The notes under the pieces were generated by a model, which worked only from the letters and a program-made list of their open reading frames with translations, did no database searches and was not told the DNA's origin. This document shows positions 15,826 to 24,859 of a stretch of 50,727 nucleotides of DNA, piece by piece. This DNA is from an uncultured Eubacterium sp. (GTDB lineage Bacteria > Bacillota_A > Clostridia > Lachnospirales > Lachnospiraceae). The DNA lies in assembly GCA_948468465.1 (NCBI GenBank), contig CAOKJJ010000008.1, positions 1 to 50,727 of the forward strand. Direction: 5' to 3'. The translations under genes were made by a program, and so were the position numbers. Numbering within the stretch: the stretch's first letter is position 1; each line of letters begins with the position of its first letter.

Positions 15826-16339
15826 AAACGGCCATTTATTTAGTGAAAAAAAGTATGGAAATGTATGTCCGTACTGCAATACCGCCGTGAATAAAAACAG
15901 TAACAAGGAGGAAGATCCTCTTGGAAAATACAGTGATGTCGTATATTTAAACGATCTGGAAGTGCTAAAGCCGGTGACAGGATGGATCGTATGTCTGGAA
16001 GGCCCGTCGAAAGGGCGCGATTATCGGATTATAGCGGAAAAAAATTTTATTGGGCGTGCCGGAGATATGGAGATCCGGATTATCGGAGACCAGACCGTCA
16101 GCCAGAGAAATCATGCGATTATTGTGTATGATCCGGAAAAAAACCGGACCATGCTGCTGCCCGGAGATTCGCAGGGGCTTGTATATATACTGGATGAGGA
16201 AGACAACTGGGATGCGGTTTATGAACCGCGTATGTTAGAAGCGGGCGACAGGATTAAGATCGGCCAAAGCGTTTTTATATTTGTACCGTTATGCGGAGAA
16301 AATGATGGATTTGTATTTAATTGGAAAGAGAATGAATAG
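15806..16339 (+). CDS. FHA-domain protein with N-terminal zinc ribbon
   Basis: A 177-residue protein. The N-terminal 25 residues form a small zinc ribbon (CENGHLF, then CPYC). Residues about 70-165 are an FHA domain that recognises phosphothreonine: NFIGRAGDMEIRI contains the Gly-Arg, VSQRNHAIIVYD contains the Ser-x-x-x-His block, and RMLEAGDRIKIGQSVFIFV is the closing strand pair. FHA proteins (Fha, TagH) are the phosphothreonine readers in the post-translational control of Proteobacterial T6SS. The gene overlaps the upstream membrane gene and is 2 bases from the PP2C-like phosphatase, which supports a single signalling module. Confidence 0.85.
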   Translation: MGLIRCENGHLFSEKKYGNVCPYCNTAVNKNSNKEEDPLGKYSDVVYLNDLEVLKPVTGWIVCLEGPSKGRDYRIIAEKNFIGRAGDMEIRIIGDQTVSQRNHAIIVYDPEKNRTMLLPGDSQGLVYILDEEDNWDAVYEPRMLEAGDRIKIGQSVFIFVPLCGENDGFVFNWKENE

Positions 16340-16341
16340 CC

Positions 16342-16950
16342 GTGCAGGAAGCATACAAAATCGGTAATGCCCAATCTATAGGTTCTTATCAGGTACAGAG
16401 CAGTTATTTTGCGTCGTGCTGTTCCGGGAGTGGATGTCTTGCAGTACTTACAGACGGAACCGCAGATCATATCAACGGCAGAAGAGGCGCCATCCTTGCG
16501 GCAGAGGCATGTGTACGGGAATTTCGCCTGATGCGGCAGGGAACGGAAGCGGCAGATTTTTTTAAGGGTGCAGAAATGAAGATCTTACGGGATATGCGGG
16601 AAATTATTTATCTGGGAAAAACGCCGTATCTGTCTGTCAGCATGCAGTGGATCAGGGGCAGGGAATTGTTTTACTATGCGGTGGGAAGTTCTAAGAGCTT
16701 TTTATTTGACGGAAGAGATTTTCATCTGCTGCATGAAAGCTGTGGAAAGATCAATTATGGAAAAGGTATGACAGCGGGAATGATATCCCGTGGAGTATGG
16801 GAAGCGTTAAATGAAAAAGAAATGCTTTTTTATCTGCAGAAAAAAGAACATCCGTATGAGAAAGCCCGGCAGATCATAGCCGGCGTTAAGAAAAAGAACA
16901 GAAAAATGGCAGGAACAGCTGCTATTATGTTAGTCGAGGGTTATTTATGA
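16342..16950 (+). CDS. PP2C-like Ser/Thr phosphatase
   Basis: A 202-residue short phosphatase-like protein. The PP2C hallmarks are visible: GSYQVQSSYFAS corresponds to the Q-x-D-S region (with a Ser where the Asp usually stands), and LAVLTDGTADHINGRRGA corresponds to the DGMGGH motif and carries the central metal-binding Asp (about residue 38). The later strand pattern (FYYAVGSSKSFLFDG) matches the GDSR motif with the Asp replaced. At about 200 residues it is shorter than the usual 240. Activity may be reduced or altered. It starts with GTG 2 bases after the FHA gene and overlaps the following gene, so translation is coupled. A role in dephosphorylating the FHA partner or a system component is inferred. 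Confidence 0.7.
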   Translation: MQEAYKIGNAQSIGSYQVQSSYFASCCSGSGCLAVLTDGTADHINGRRGAILAAEACVREFRLMRQGTEAADFFKGAEMKILRDMREIIYLGKTPYLSVSMQWIRGRELFYYAVGSSKSFLFDGRDFHLLHESCGKINYGKGMTAGMISRGVWEALNEKEMLFYLQKKEHPYEKARQIIAGVKKKNRKMAGTAAIMLVEGYL

Positions 16951-18947
16951 GAAACTTAAACAGTAAGCTGGTTATGGATTTTATCTCAGAACAGGGATAT
17001 GATCCGATCGAAAAAACGTATGTTGCATATACCCCGCTGGAAAACTATGTCTGTATTGCGGTTGCGGAGAGCTATGACAATGAGACAGATGAAAACAGCG
17101 CACAGCTTGCTGTAGAAGCTGTATTGACAGCTTTTGAAAAAAAACCGTCTCTGAAACGGCTGCGGGAATATATCCGGTATGCCAATGAGCAGATCTTGCT
17201 GCACAGCACGCGCTGCCAGCTAAAGACAAGCATTACTGTACTTGTATCAGATTATACGAGAATGCGGTATGCGTACTGCGGCAATACAAGGCTATATATA
17301 CTATATGAAAATATATTTACACATATCAGCAAGACACAGACAAAATTTCAGCAGCAGTTAGAAGATGAAAGTGAAGAACCGCCGGAAACGGAGGAGATTC
17401 ATAATCTGACAGAGTATTTGGGAAGAGAAGAACGCGTTAAGCCATTTGTATCAAAGACGATGGAACTCATCGAGGGTTCTACGATTTTGTTCGCGACGAG
17501 CAATCTTTGGGGACGCTTATCTGAGATAGAAATACTCGACGCTTATGAATATACAAAAACAGGCAGGGAATTTTTGGAAATTCTGCAGGAACTGCTACTG
17601 AGCCTGCAGGAAGAACATGATCAGAGAATGGGCAGTTTTACGACTGCGTTCTTATATATAGAAAAAACATTTAAAGAAGACGTTCAGAAAAAGAAAAAAA
17701 AGAAGCGTATCATCTGGACGGTTATCATTGTACTGGCAGTTGTTTTTATCGTCGTAAGCATTGTGATTTTATGCATGCGGGCTTTGGACAGGAGAAAAAT
17801 AAGGGAAGTAGAGACATACGATAAACGGGGCACCCGCTATATGGATTATTCCAATTACACCAAGGCGCTGACAGAATATGAACAGGCAGTCAGGCAGGCG
17901 GAAGGATTGAGTCTGTATAACGGGCAGTATACAGAAGAAAAAAGAGATTTATTGGATATGGTTACAGAAAGAGAAGCCATTCTGACGCTGTATCAGGAGG
18001 CGGAGGCGGCTTATCTCGCAGGTGAGTACGAGCAGGCGTTAAAACTGTACGGGCAGATTCAGAAGGAAGCCGTTTATCAGGGGTTTGATGCGCTTTCCGC
18101 GGACGCGGAGAAAAAGACCGAAGAAATTACGCTCCGGCTGCAGATTATGCAGTATATTTCGCTGGGAGACATGTATCAGTCTACCGAAGACTATGATGAA
18201 GCGCTGTTTCAGTATAACCGTGCACTCAGCGAGCTGACGAAAATGATGGATTTGACGCTGCAGGGTGATGTACAGGCCAAAATATTTGCGATCCGTCAGA
18301 AACAAAAAGAAAGCGAACAGGAACAGGCACAGGCGCAGCAGGAAGCAGAGGCGCAGCAGGCAGAGGCGGAGGCGGAAGAGAAGGCCGCGGCGGCAGACAG
18401 GGCCGTCATTAAAATCAACACCTATATCGCAAATGCGAACAATGCGCTGGAAGAAGGACGTACGAGGCGGGCGCGGGAGCTGTATAAGCAGGCGTTGTCC
18501 AGATACAACAAATTTACCGGTTCCAACGAAGACGCAGACAAGCTGTATCAGGACATAACGGCATTAGGACAGGCCATTACAGAAGCGGAAATAAAAGCTG
18601 AGGAAGAAGCACAGGAAGAGCGTCTCGCACAGGCATCCAAGTATGCGCTTCAGGCAAAAGAAGCCGCCAGAGGCGGCGACACTGCAAAAGCAAAAGAGCT
18701 GTATGAAGATGCGCTGGCAGTCTATCGGGAACTGAACATCTGGGATGAGCGCATGGAGGCAATTTATACGGAGATGGGAGAACTGACACAGGGTACGGCT
18801 GCGCAGAATCCCGGGACCGCGCAGGGGCAGGATACCGTATCAGGACAGGATAGCGGACAGCAGAATGCCGGTCAGGATACCGGAGGAGGACAGCAGAGCG
18901 CGGCACAGGAAGCCGAAAACGCAGATGGAACACAGGCGCAGGGATAA
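16947..18947 (+). CDS. Pseudo-PP2C / TM / TPR-repeat protein
   Basis: A 666-residue multi-domain protein. Residues about 1-230 have the PP2C order of strands (SITVLVSDYTRMRYAYCGNT near 95-115, where GDSR should be; NLTEYLGREE near 150), but the metal-binding aspartates are absent, so this is probably a pseudophosphatase. After a Lys-rich run (KKKKKKR), a single transmembrane helix spans about 253-276 (WTVIIVLAVVFIVVSIVIL). Residues about 290-610 contain TPR-like helical repeats (YMDYSNYTKALTEYEQAVRQ, then GEYEQALKLYGQI, YDEALFQYNRAL), with a Gln/Ala-rich coiled coil between. The last 45 residues are Gln/Gly-rich and disordered. By the positive-inside rule the TPR part is outside the cell membrane. 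It may be the membrane anchor of the apparatus. Confidence 0.7.
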   Translation: MRNLNSKLVMDFISEQGYDPIEKTYVAYTPLENYVCIAVAESYDNETDENSAQLAVEAVLTAFEKKPSLKRLREYIRYANEQILLHSTRCQLKTSITVLVSDYTRMRYAYCGNTRLYILYENIFTHISKTQTKFQQQLEDESEEPPETEEIHNLTEYLGREERVKPFVSKTMELIEGSTILFATSNLWGRLSEIEILDAYEYTKTGREFLEILQELLLSLQEEHDQRMGSFTTAFLYIEKTFKEDVQKKKKKKRIIWTVIIVLAVVFIVVSIVILCMRALDRRKIREVETYDKRGTRYMDYSNYTKALTEYEQAVRQAEGLSLYNGQYTEEKRDLLDMVTEREAILTLYQEAEAAYLAGEYEQALKLYGQIQKEAVYQGFDALSADAEKKTEEITLRLQIMQYISLGDMYQSTEDYDEALFQYNRALSELTKMMDLTLQGDVQAKIFAIRQKQKESEQEQAQAQQEAEAQQAEAEAEEKAAAADRAVIKINTYIANANNALEEGRTRRARELYKQALSRYNKFTGSNEDADKLYQDITALGQAITEAEIKAEEEAQEERLAQASKYALQAKEAARGGDTAKAKELYEDALAVYRELNIWDERMEAIYTEMGELTQGTAAQNPGTAQGQDTVSGQDSGQQNAGQDTGGGQQSAAQEAENADGTQAQG

Positions 18948-19028
18948 ACAGAAGGATCAGGCCGGGTGTAAAGCCGTTTTGGAATGCATGTAAATGACAG
19001 TAGGTGGCGGCAGTGGAGGATTGCGCAG

Positions 19029-20246
19029 ATGGAGCACAGAAAAGAATTGTTAAAGTCCAGAATTTCCCAGATTCAGGATCCTGTACAGAAAAGGCTGCTG
19101 CAGGACGTATTGGTGGATGTATTTGGAGAACTGCTGGATTATAGTGAAGAGAGTTTTTGGAATCTGGAACACAAATTAGACCAGGAAAGAAAAGATCCGG
19201 ATTCCCATTATTATATCTATACCGGAGTCTGCAAAAAGGACGGGCTGGACAGTGCAAGCCGCAGTTTGTTTGAGATCCGAAGAAAGGAACAGCACACACC
19301 GGGGTATCTTGGCACTTTGTTTTTAGCCTGTGATTATCTTAAGATTTGTGAATGTCTGCATCAAACCTTTTATGCCGAGGTAGAAACGGATCTGGGCAAT
19401 TACCGTACGACAGTGTCTTTTTCATATTGTTATGCATATCAGCAGGCCATTTACGATCTTTATCAGCAGTTTATGGCAAACCGCAGGCAATGGCATACCA
19501 TCAACTGTCCTTTTTTATATAAAATGCTTGACATTACAGACCGGGAAGGCGGCGTGCCGCAGGACGCCGTCGTATCAAAGGTCGCTATAGAAATGGGAGA
19601 GCTTTCTGATTTTGTCATAGATGAGATGGTGCTCGTCTGGAATGTGTCAGAGCAGATGTGCAGTCCGCAGATAGAGGTGTCTGTGGCCGGAAACATATCG
19701 TATTATGTCCACCGGATGCCAAAGGAAGACAGCCATGCAGGGTATCTGGCTGTGCCGGAAGGGGAAGATTTGTTTTCGGTTGTTTTTTCAGATCAGGAGA
19801 TGCTTGTGCGGACGGAACAAAAGATGCATAAAGAGTTAAAACTGCTGAAAATAGAACCTATGTATGAGGAAAAGGACCATACGGCCCTGGAATATGAGCT
19901 GCAGACCAATCAAAGAACGCTGAGCCATGCAGACAGGCAGGCGCTTGGACAGCCGCGGTATTTGTGGACAAAAGGGGAAGTCGAGCGGATGCTGCATTCT
20001 TATGAAGTATTTAAACAATTTGAACTGATAGATATCCGGCCGGATATACAGGGAGAAACAGAGCCGATCGTTATGAACCCGTTTATCCGCATACAGTCTT
20101 TTTTTAAACAGAAACGGAAGATCGCGGTGATGCTGCGAGCGAAAGATCCGGAAGATATTTTCCGTTATGAAAAAATGTATTTTTTGCTTGCGGAGCTGCA
20201 GTTATGTACAGAAGAATATGAATGGACCGGAATACTGCGGTCATAA
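19029..20246 (+). CDS. Candidate baseplate protein (TssF-like position)
   Basis: About 405 residues when started at the ATG at 19029, which has TGGAGGA 8 bases before it; an upstream ATG at 18984 would add 15 residues but has poor spacing. I do not recognise the family. The N-terminal 60 residues are helical, then a mixed alpha/beta region follows, with IEVSVAGNISYYVH near 220 in a beta-rich part and a helical C-terminus. Its place between the signalling genes and the Hsp70 gene, in the same operon as a smaller partner, resembles the order of TssF and TssG baseplate genes. The assignment rests on position only. Confidence 0.4.
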   Translation: MEHRKELLKSRISQIQDPVQKRLLQDVLVDVFGELLDYSEESFWNLEHKLDQERKDPDSHYYIYTGVCKKDGLDSASRSLFEIRRKEQHTPGYLGTLFLACDYLKICECLHQTFYAEVETDLGNYRTTVSFSYCYAYQQAIYDLYQQFMANRRQWHTINCPFLYKMLDITDREGGVPQDAVVSKVAIEMGELSDFVIDEMVLVWNVSEQMCSPQIEVSVAGNISYYVHRMPKEDSHAGYLAVPEGEDLFSVVFSDQEMLVRTEQKMHKELKLLKIEPMYEEKDHTALEYELQTNQRTLSHADRQALGQPRYLWTKGEVERMLHSYEVFKQFELIDIRPDIQGETEPIVMNPFIRIQSFFKQKRKIAVMLRAKDPEDIFRYEKMYFLLAELQLCTEEYEWTGILRS

Positions 20247-20259
20247 TTGAGGTGGTTAT

Positions 20260-20961
20260 ATGGTACAAAGCAATCAGATTTGGGCGCCGTATTTGACGAT
20301 GCTGCAGCAGGAAAAGGATCCAGGCAGGCTGCATTATACAGTAAAAAACAACAGAGTTTCCCCGTTTCTGGAGCTGTTGGCAGACAGCCTGCATGGAAAC
20401 GGGACTTATGAGGATGGCAGGGCGCAGCTGGATGTGAATCCTTATGTGCGTTTTTTTTCGATCTTTGATCCGCTGCTGTCGCCGGATGATCTTGGATATG
20501 ACGAATTTGAACAGGCGCTTTCTGATATTATACTGCATTATCTGGCGGATTTGGACATTAAAATGGGGATGTGCAGACACGATTTTTATATCCGCCTGCT
20601 GATGCGGGATCTGGACGAAGGCGTGTATGGAGGACTGGAGAAATTAAGTGCATTTACCAAAATGGAAAAACGTGTCATTGCGGAATGGCTGCTCACGTTT
20701 TACCATACCGGCGACGGGCCGTGCAGCCTGTCCGGAGCAGTCGATGCGCTGCTGCCGGTCTGTGTCATTTATATTCGGGAAGGGGAGGAGTTTGTTTTTT
20801 ACATGCGCCAGCCATATGACGAAACAGAGGAAAAAAAGCTGCGGTTTTTGATTCATTTGTTTTTGCCGCTTGCCTGTTTCTGCACGATTCACTGGACACA
20901 GACATACGGGGTGCTTGGATATGAGGAAACGCTGCAGATGGAAGATTTTATTCTGGCATAA
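20260..20961 (+). CDS. Candidate baseplate protein, small partner
   Basis: A 233-residue protein without a recognised family, beginning 13 bases after the preceding gene behind a GAGGTGG site. The first 130 residues are acidic and helical. The C-terminal segment CTIHWTQTYGVLGYEETL followed by MEDFILA is a beta-strand motif that looks conserved in character, with a terminal IHW-x3-YG-x-LG. Length and position after the 405-residue protein fit a TssG-type or gp53-type wedge component, though no homology is asserted. A structural comparison is needed to name it. Confidence 0.4.
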   Translation: MVQSNQIWAPYLTMLQQEKDPGRLHYTVKNNRVSPFLELLADSLHGNGTYEDGRAQLDVNPYVRFFSIFDPLLSPDDLGYDEFEQALSDIILHYLADLDIKMGMCRHDFYIRLLMRDLDEGVYGGLEKLSAFTKMEKRVIAEWLLTFYHTGDGPCSLSGAVDALLPVCVIYIREGEEFVFYMRQPYDETEEKKLRFLIHLFLPLACFCTIHWTQTYGVLGYEETLQMEDFILA

Positions 20962-20999
20962 CAGGTTCGTAGGATAAAAAAGGCAAATGAGGTGTGCTG

Positions 21000-23663
21000 A
21001 TGCAGTATGAGACTTATAAACTCGGAAAATTAAGAAAAAATCCAATCAGGCGTCTGTATACCCGTGAGGAGCTGGCGGCATTTGAACTGCCGAGACTGCG
21101 GGAAATCTGCCGTTCGGAAAATATCAAACCGCCAACGATGGAAATGTTCCACCATAAAGAAGAGCTGGCGGCGCTTTTATACCGATATCTTGGCGCTGTA
21201 AAAAAACCGGGCATAGCGGTTTATACAAGAGAAGGCTGCAAGCGGATGGAAGATGCGTTTGCAAAGACCGGAAGCGGGCAGATGGGCGGCATAGAAGTGC
21301 CCGCACGGATGGAATTGTATCAGGATCAGACGTCTTTTAATATAGAAGAATCACCGTATCTTGCGATTACAAGACAGGAACTGGGAATGTACGCATTTTT
21401 GGCGGATGATACAGAGGAAATCCAGGCGGTGATATTGTTAGATCAGGTAAATACCGGAAAATACCAGATGCGTCTGGACAGGGAACGGATTTCGCCGGAT
21501 ATACCAGCCGGACGTTTTCACCAATGGGAGTTGTTGTTTCTGGAGCCGGCATATGTGGAAGAGGCGGTCCGCTGCTATCAGGGAAAAGAGCGGAAAAAAA
21601 GCATGCTGCCGTACATCCGGATACCGGTGCCGGAAATATGGATCAAAGAAGTGCCGGAGTGTACAGAACCATTGATTATTGACTATGGAACATCTTATAC
21701 GACAGCGGGAACGTGTTTTAGCTTTTATGAGGGCATTCAGTGCTACACGCAGGATGAGCTTTCTATGAGCTGGATTCCTCTGCGGAAAGGAGCCATTCAA
21801 AAAGGCAGAGGCGGGAGGATTTCTTTTCCGGCAGTGCTGGACTGTGAGTGGAGGCAGCAGGGCGGCTGTACCAGCTGCGGGTTAAGTCCGAGTGTGCTGG
21901 CGGTAAAAGACTGCAGTGACGGGATCCCGGAGCATATGACATTTTTGTACGGGGAAGAGGCTGTACAGGAGGAAAAAAACAGGGGATTTATGGCCCGCAA
22001 CAGTATTTTTTACGATATGAAGCGCTGGGTTGGACGGTATCGGGAGCGGATACAGGTGTCAGACCTGGAAGGAAATACGTGTGAAGTAGAGCGGCTGTTT
22101 TTAATCCGTGCGTTTTTGTTATATATCATTGACCGTGCGCAGCAGCAAAACAGGGTAAAATATCCGAAGTTGTGCTTTACCTGTCCGGTTAAGCAGAAGG
22201 CGCTTTCCCTGCGGATGTATCAGGAAGCTTTGCCGGAATATGAAGTAATGACAGAAAATATTACAGACGAAGCGGTTGCGGTCGCCTATCATTTTTTGGA
22301 ACAGGGCATTCGTGAACTGGAGTATGAAGACGGCGCGGCAAAAAAAATGCTCATTTTAGACTGCGGCGGCGGGACAAGCGACATGGTGAACTGTAATTAT
22401 ACAATTACAAACGAAGGGATTACAAGCCGTCTGGAAATGCACGTGACTTATGCGCACGGAGACACCAATTTTGGAGGAAACGAGCTGACATGGCGTGTCA
22501 TGCAGTATTTGAAAATACGTCTGTCCGAAGCGCTGCAGCGAAAAGAACATGCCGCAATGGACGAGCTGTTTCCGGGCATATTGTCGCAATTATACGAAAA
22601 AGTAGATAAAGAAGGCGTCGAAAAAGCGTATGAGGTATTTTCGGCAGCCTACCAAAAGGAAGAGACATTTATTCCAACCTGTTTTGCCGATTATGAAAAT
22701 CAGCCGGAACATGCTTATTTAAAAGTCAGGAGCAATTATTATTTTCTATGGAATCTGGCGGAAACAGTGAAAAAGAAGCTGTATTTTCAGCCGGGTATCT
22801 GCAGGGTAGAACTGCGGCCGCTTTTTTCCGACTATGCGGCGTACAGCTGCTTTGAAGATTTTCATTTGTTTCTGAAACGGGAAAAAGGAAGCTGGGAAAC
22901 ACGTACGCTCTGTCCGGAGCTGGTGATTGAAAAAGAAGAAGTGAATCTGTTGTTAAAGCCGGATATTTACGGGTTTTTGAAAAATTTTATCGAACCGTGG
23001 TATGAAAGCGGCAGGCTGATGGATATTGACCGGATTATATTATCCGGCCAAAGCAGCAAGATCGAATTGTTTCGGGAAGTCATGAAAGAATATGTGGCCG
23101 GAAGGAAGGCCAAGACAGGCGGGCAGACCGGATGTGAACGAAAGTTTTTATGTATGGAAGGGGCAATGGCCTATCAGCAGGACCGCAGGACAGGAAGGAT
23201 ACGCACGACCATCAGCTACGAACCTGCGAGGGCGCCGTATTCGCTGACAGCTGAAGATTATGAAATGGCCGGACGGCAGAAGACACTGCTGCAGAAAGGC
23301 ACGCCTATGGGAGAAGTATATGGATTTTTATCAAGGCCGACAGGTACCGAAGAAATTTTGTTTTATTTAAAAGACGGGATGGAACAGGAAGTGTCCTGCA
23401 TCCCATATAAGATTCGGGAAGAAATCAGAGAAGAAACCGGATATGGGGAGCTGTTGACGGAATATCCGTTTATCCGGCAGGAAGATTTGGACAGTATGCG
23501 TAATGGCGAACTGCGGCTGTTTATTTTTGGAGATTATGAAAACTGGGGATTTTCGGTGTTGGAGACGGCAAGAGAAGCAAACAGGCTGTACACCCGTCCG
23601 ACGGGTTTTGTGCCTTTTGAGCCGGGAGCATGGGAGACAGACTTTTTTGACGGGAGGCATTAG
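21000..23663 (+). CDS. Large Hsp70-like ATPase (DnaK family)
   Basis: An 887-residue protein. The start at 21000 is preceded by GAGGTG. Residues 1-65 contain a short SAP-like helical motif (LPRLREICRSENIKPP). The actin-like ATPase motifs follow: IIDYGTSYTTAGTCF near 224 (phosphate 1), VKQKALSLRMYQEALPEYEV near 400, TDEAVAVAYHF near 422 (connect 1), LILDCGGGTSDMV at about 451-463 (phosphate 2), and DRIILSGQSSKIELF near 676 (adenosine). Hsp70-type proteins hydrolyse ATP and hold or remodel proteins. The last 200 residues are unlike the usual peptide-binding domain. No AAA+ ClpV is visible in the operon, so this chaperone may help in assembly, cargo loading or recycling. That is inferred. Confidence 0.85.
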   Translation: MQYETYKLGKLRKNPIRRLYTREELAAFELPRLREICRSENIKPPTMEMFHHKEELAALLYRYLGAVKKPGIAVYTREGCKRMEDAFAKTGSGQMGGIEVPARMELYQDQTSFNIEESPYLAITRQELGMYAFLADDTEEIQAVILLDQVNTGKYQMRLDRERISPDIPAGRFHQWELLFLEPAYVEEAVRCYQGKERKKSMLPYIRIPVPEIWIKEVPECTEPLIIDYGTSYTTAGTCFSFYEGIQCYTQDELSMSWIPLRKGAIQKGRGGRISFPAVLDCEWRQQGGCTSCGLSPSVLAVKDCSDGIPEHMTFLYGEEAVQEEKNRGFMARNSIFYDMKRWVGRYRERIQVSDLEGNTCEVERLFLIRAFLLYIIDRAQQQNRVKYPKLCFTCPVKQKALSLRMYQEALPEYEVMTENITDEAVAVAYHFLEQGIRELEYEDGAAKKMLILDCGGGTSDMVNCNYTITNEGITSRLEMHVTYAHGDTNFGGNELTWRVMQYLKIRLSEALQRKEHAAMDELFPGILSQLYEKVDKEGVEKAYEVFSAAYQKEETFIPTCFADYENQPEHAYLKVRSNYYFLWNLAETVKKKLYFQPGICRVELRPLFSDYAAYSCFEDFHLFLKREKGSWETRTLCPELVIEKEEVNLLLKPDIYGFLKNFIEPWYESGRLMDIDRIILSGQSSKIELFREVMKEYVAGRKAKTGGQTGCERKFLCMEGAMAYQQDRRTGRIRTTISYEPARAPYSLTAEDYEMAGRQKTLLQKGTPMGEVYGFLSRPTGTEEILFYLKDGMEQEVSCIPYKIREEIREETGYGELLTEYPFIRQEDLDSMRNGELRLFIFGDYENWGFSVLETAREANRLYTRPTGFVPFEPGAWETDFFDGRH

Positions 23664-23666
23664 CAG

Positions 23667-24443
23667 ATGCAAAATTACGCGGAGCCGTTGTTTCATAAAG
23701 GAAGGGTACTGAAAAGAGAAAGTCTGGAGGTATTAAGAGATTTTCCGGCTGGACTGGCCAGAATGGAGTATGCGGACTGGGCTGACGGTATCTTGTATGG
23801 CTTTGACATCTCCTATGAAGCAGCGGGACAGGATGCCGGCAGCGGTACGGTTACGATTGAGGCAGGCGCGGTATGGCATGAGGGACAGGTGATCCTTACA
23901 GAAAAAGAACAGATTCCGTTTCGTGCCTATGAGCAGCAGATTACAGTATGCTTAAGAATCAATCCCGGCACATATACAGAAGACTTTTATATACGCCAGC
24001 TGGAACTGCGGCTGAAAAACGGCGAACCGGGAAACGCGGAGTTTGAGCTGGGCAGGTTCCGCCTGTCAGAAGGGGCGCGTCTGCGGAAAGACTATAAAGA
24101 TCTGCGGGACTGCCGCACAGCTTATAATACACTCGATATTACACAGGCGCCATATGCAGGGCCGGGAGGCGTAACCGTATCGCCGGTTCTGCTGCGGGTG
24201 TTTGCAAGAATGATAATGGAAAATATGGGCGCAAAGGAGACGGATGTTCAGTTTGCGCTGCTCTGTCTGAACCATCCGCCGGTTACCAGGGAATGTCTGC
24301 TGCGTTACCTATGCAGAAGCCTGAAGGAACCGTTTCGGGAACTTTCCCACAGTGAGATTTTTGAACGGCTTGTGCGGATTGCCGGAGTCGGCGGACGCGG
24401 CATGGGGCAGAAGAGGAGATCGGAAGGGCCGGCGGTGTTTTAG
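23667..24443 (+). CDS. Receptor-binding/TssK-shell-like baseplate protein
   Basis: A 258-residue protein beginning 3 bases after the Hsp70-like gene. Residues about 8-95 (HKGRVLKRESLEVL, then WADGILYGFDISY, TVTIEAGAVWHEGQVI) match the pattern of phage baseplate-associated or receptor-binding protein N-terminal shoulders: a GR/GxxL opening, a G-x-LxGF-x-V turn, a GxAxxxGxxI strand, and a conserved aromatic. TssK shell domains of T6SS are structurally related to these phage proteins, and TssK connects the baseplate to the membrane. The remaining 150 residues are helical (LLRVFARMIMENMGAKE). The protein is shorter than TssK (about 440), so it may be a related connector. Moderate inference. Confidence 0.5.
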   Translation: MQNYAEPLFHKGRVLKRESLEVLRDFPAGLARMEYADWADGILYGFDISYEAAGQDAGSGTVTIEAGAVWHEGQVILTEKEQIPFRAYEQQITVCLRINPGTYTEDFYIRQLELRLKNGEPGNAEFELGRFRLSEGARLRKDYKDLRDCRTAYNTLDITQAPYAGPGGVTVSPVLLRVFARMIMENMGAKETDVQFALLCLNHPPVTRECLLRYLCRSLKEPFRELSHSEIFERLVRIAGVGGRGMGQKRRSEGPAVF

Positions 24444-24504
24444 ATTTAGATATAGGTGCAGATGCAGAATAATATGGTAATCAGGAAAGGAACAGGTGGT
24501 TAAT

Positions 24505-24828
24505 ATGGCGAAATCTTATGTAGTAAGCGGGGCAAAAGTAAAATGTACCATGGGGTCGGTAGAGGCTCCGTTAAGAGTGCTGCCGAACCGGCGTGTACTG
24601 GCAAAGGGGAAACCGAAAGCAAATATATTAGATTGTAAGCCGATGGTTAATATAGGCCCGTTTGGCGTATGTAAAATGACAAAGCTGCCATGTGTGCCGG
24701 CCTGTGTCATGTGGCTGAACGGAAAGATGAATGTTATGGTGCAGGGAGCTCCGGCTCTGATGAAAAATTCGATGGCAGTCTGTATGGTTGGGGCGGGAAT
24801 ACTGAAATTGAAAAATGATGGTCAGTGA
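24505..24828 (+). CDS. DUF4280 PAAR-like spike-tip protein
   Basis: A 107-residue protein. The start at 24505 follows GGTGG with a spacing of 5; a GTG at 24496 is the alternative. The sequence shows the DUF4280 signature: VSGAKVKCTMGSVEAPL near the N-terminus, ANILDCKPMVNIGPFGVCK in the centre, and CVPACVMWLNGKMNVMVQGA followed by ALMKNSMAVCMVGAGILKL at the end, with six or more cysteines. Proteins of this family resemble PAAR cone proteins that sharpen the VgrG tip and carry effectors in Firmicutes and Bacteroidota. It is placed just before the DcrB-like and VgrG genes, exactly where a tip protein is expected. The Cys pattern suggests metal or disulfide stabilisation. Confidence 0.85.
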   Translation: MAKSYVVSGAKVKCTMGSVEAPLRVLPNRRVLAKGKPKANILDCKPMVNIGPFGVCKMTKLPCVPACVMWLNGKMNVMVQGAPALMKNSMAVCMVGAGILKLKNDGQ

Positions 24829-24859
24829 TTGCAGGTGGAGTTGTCTGGAGGAATGAAAA

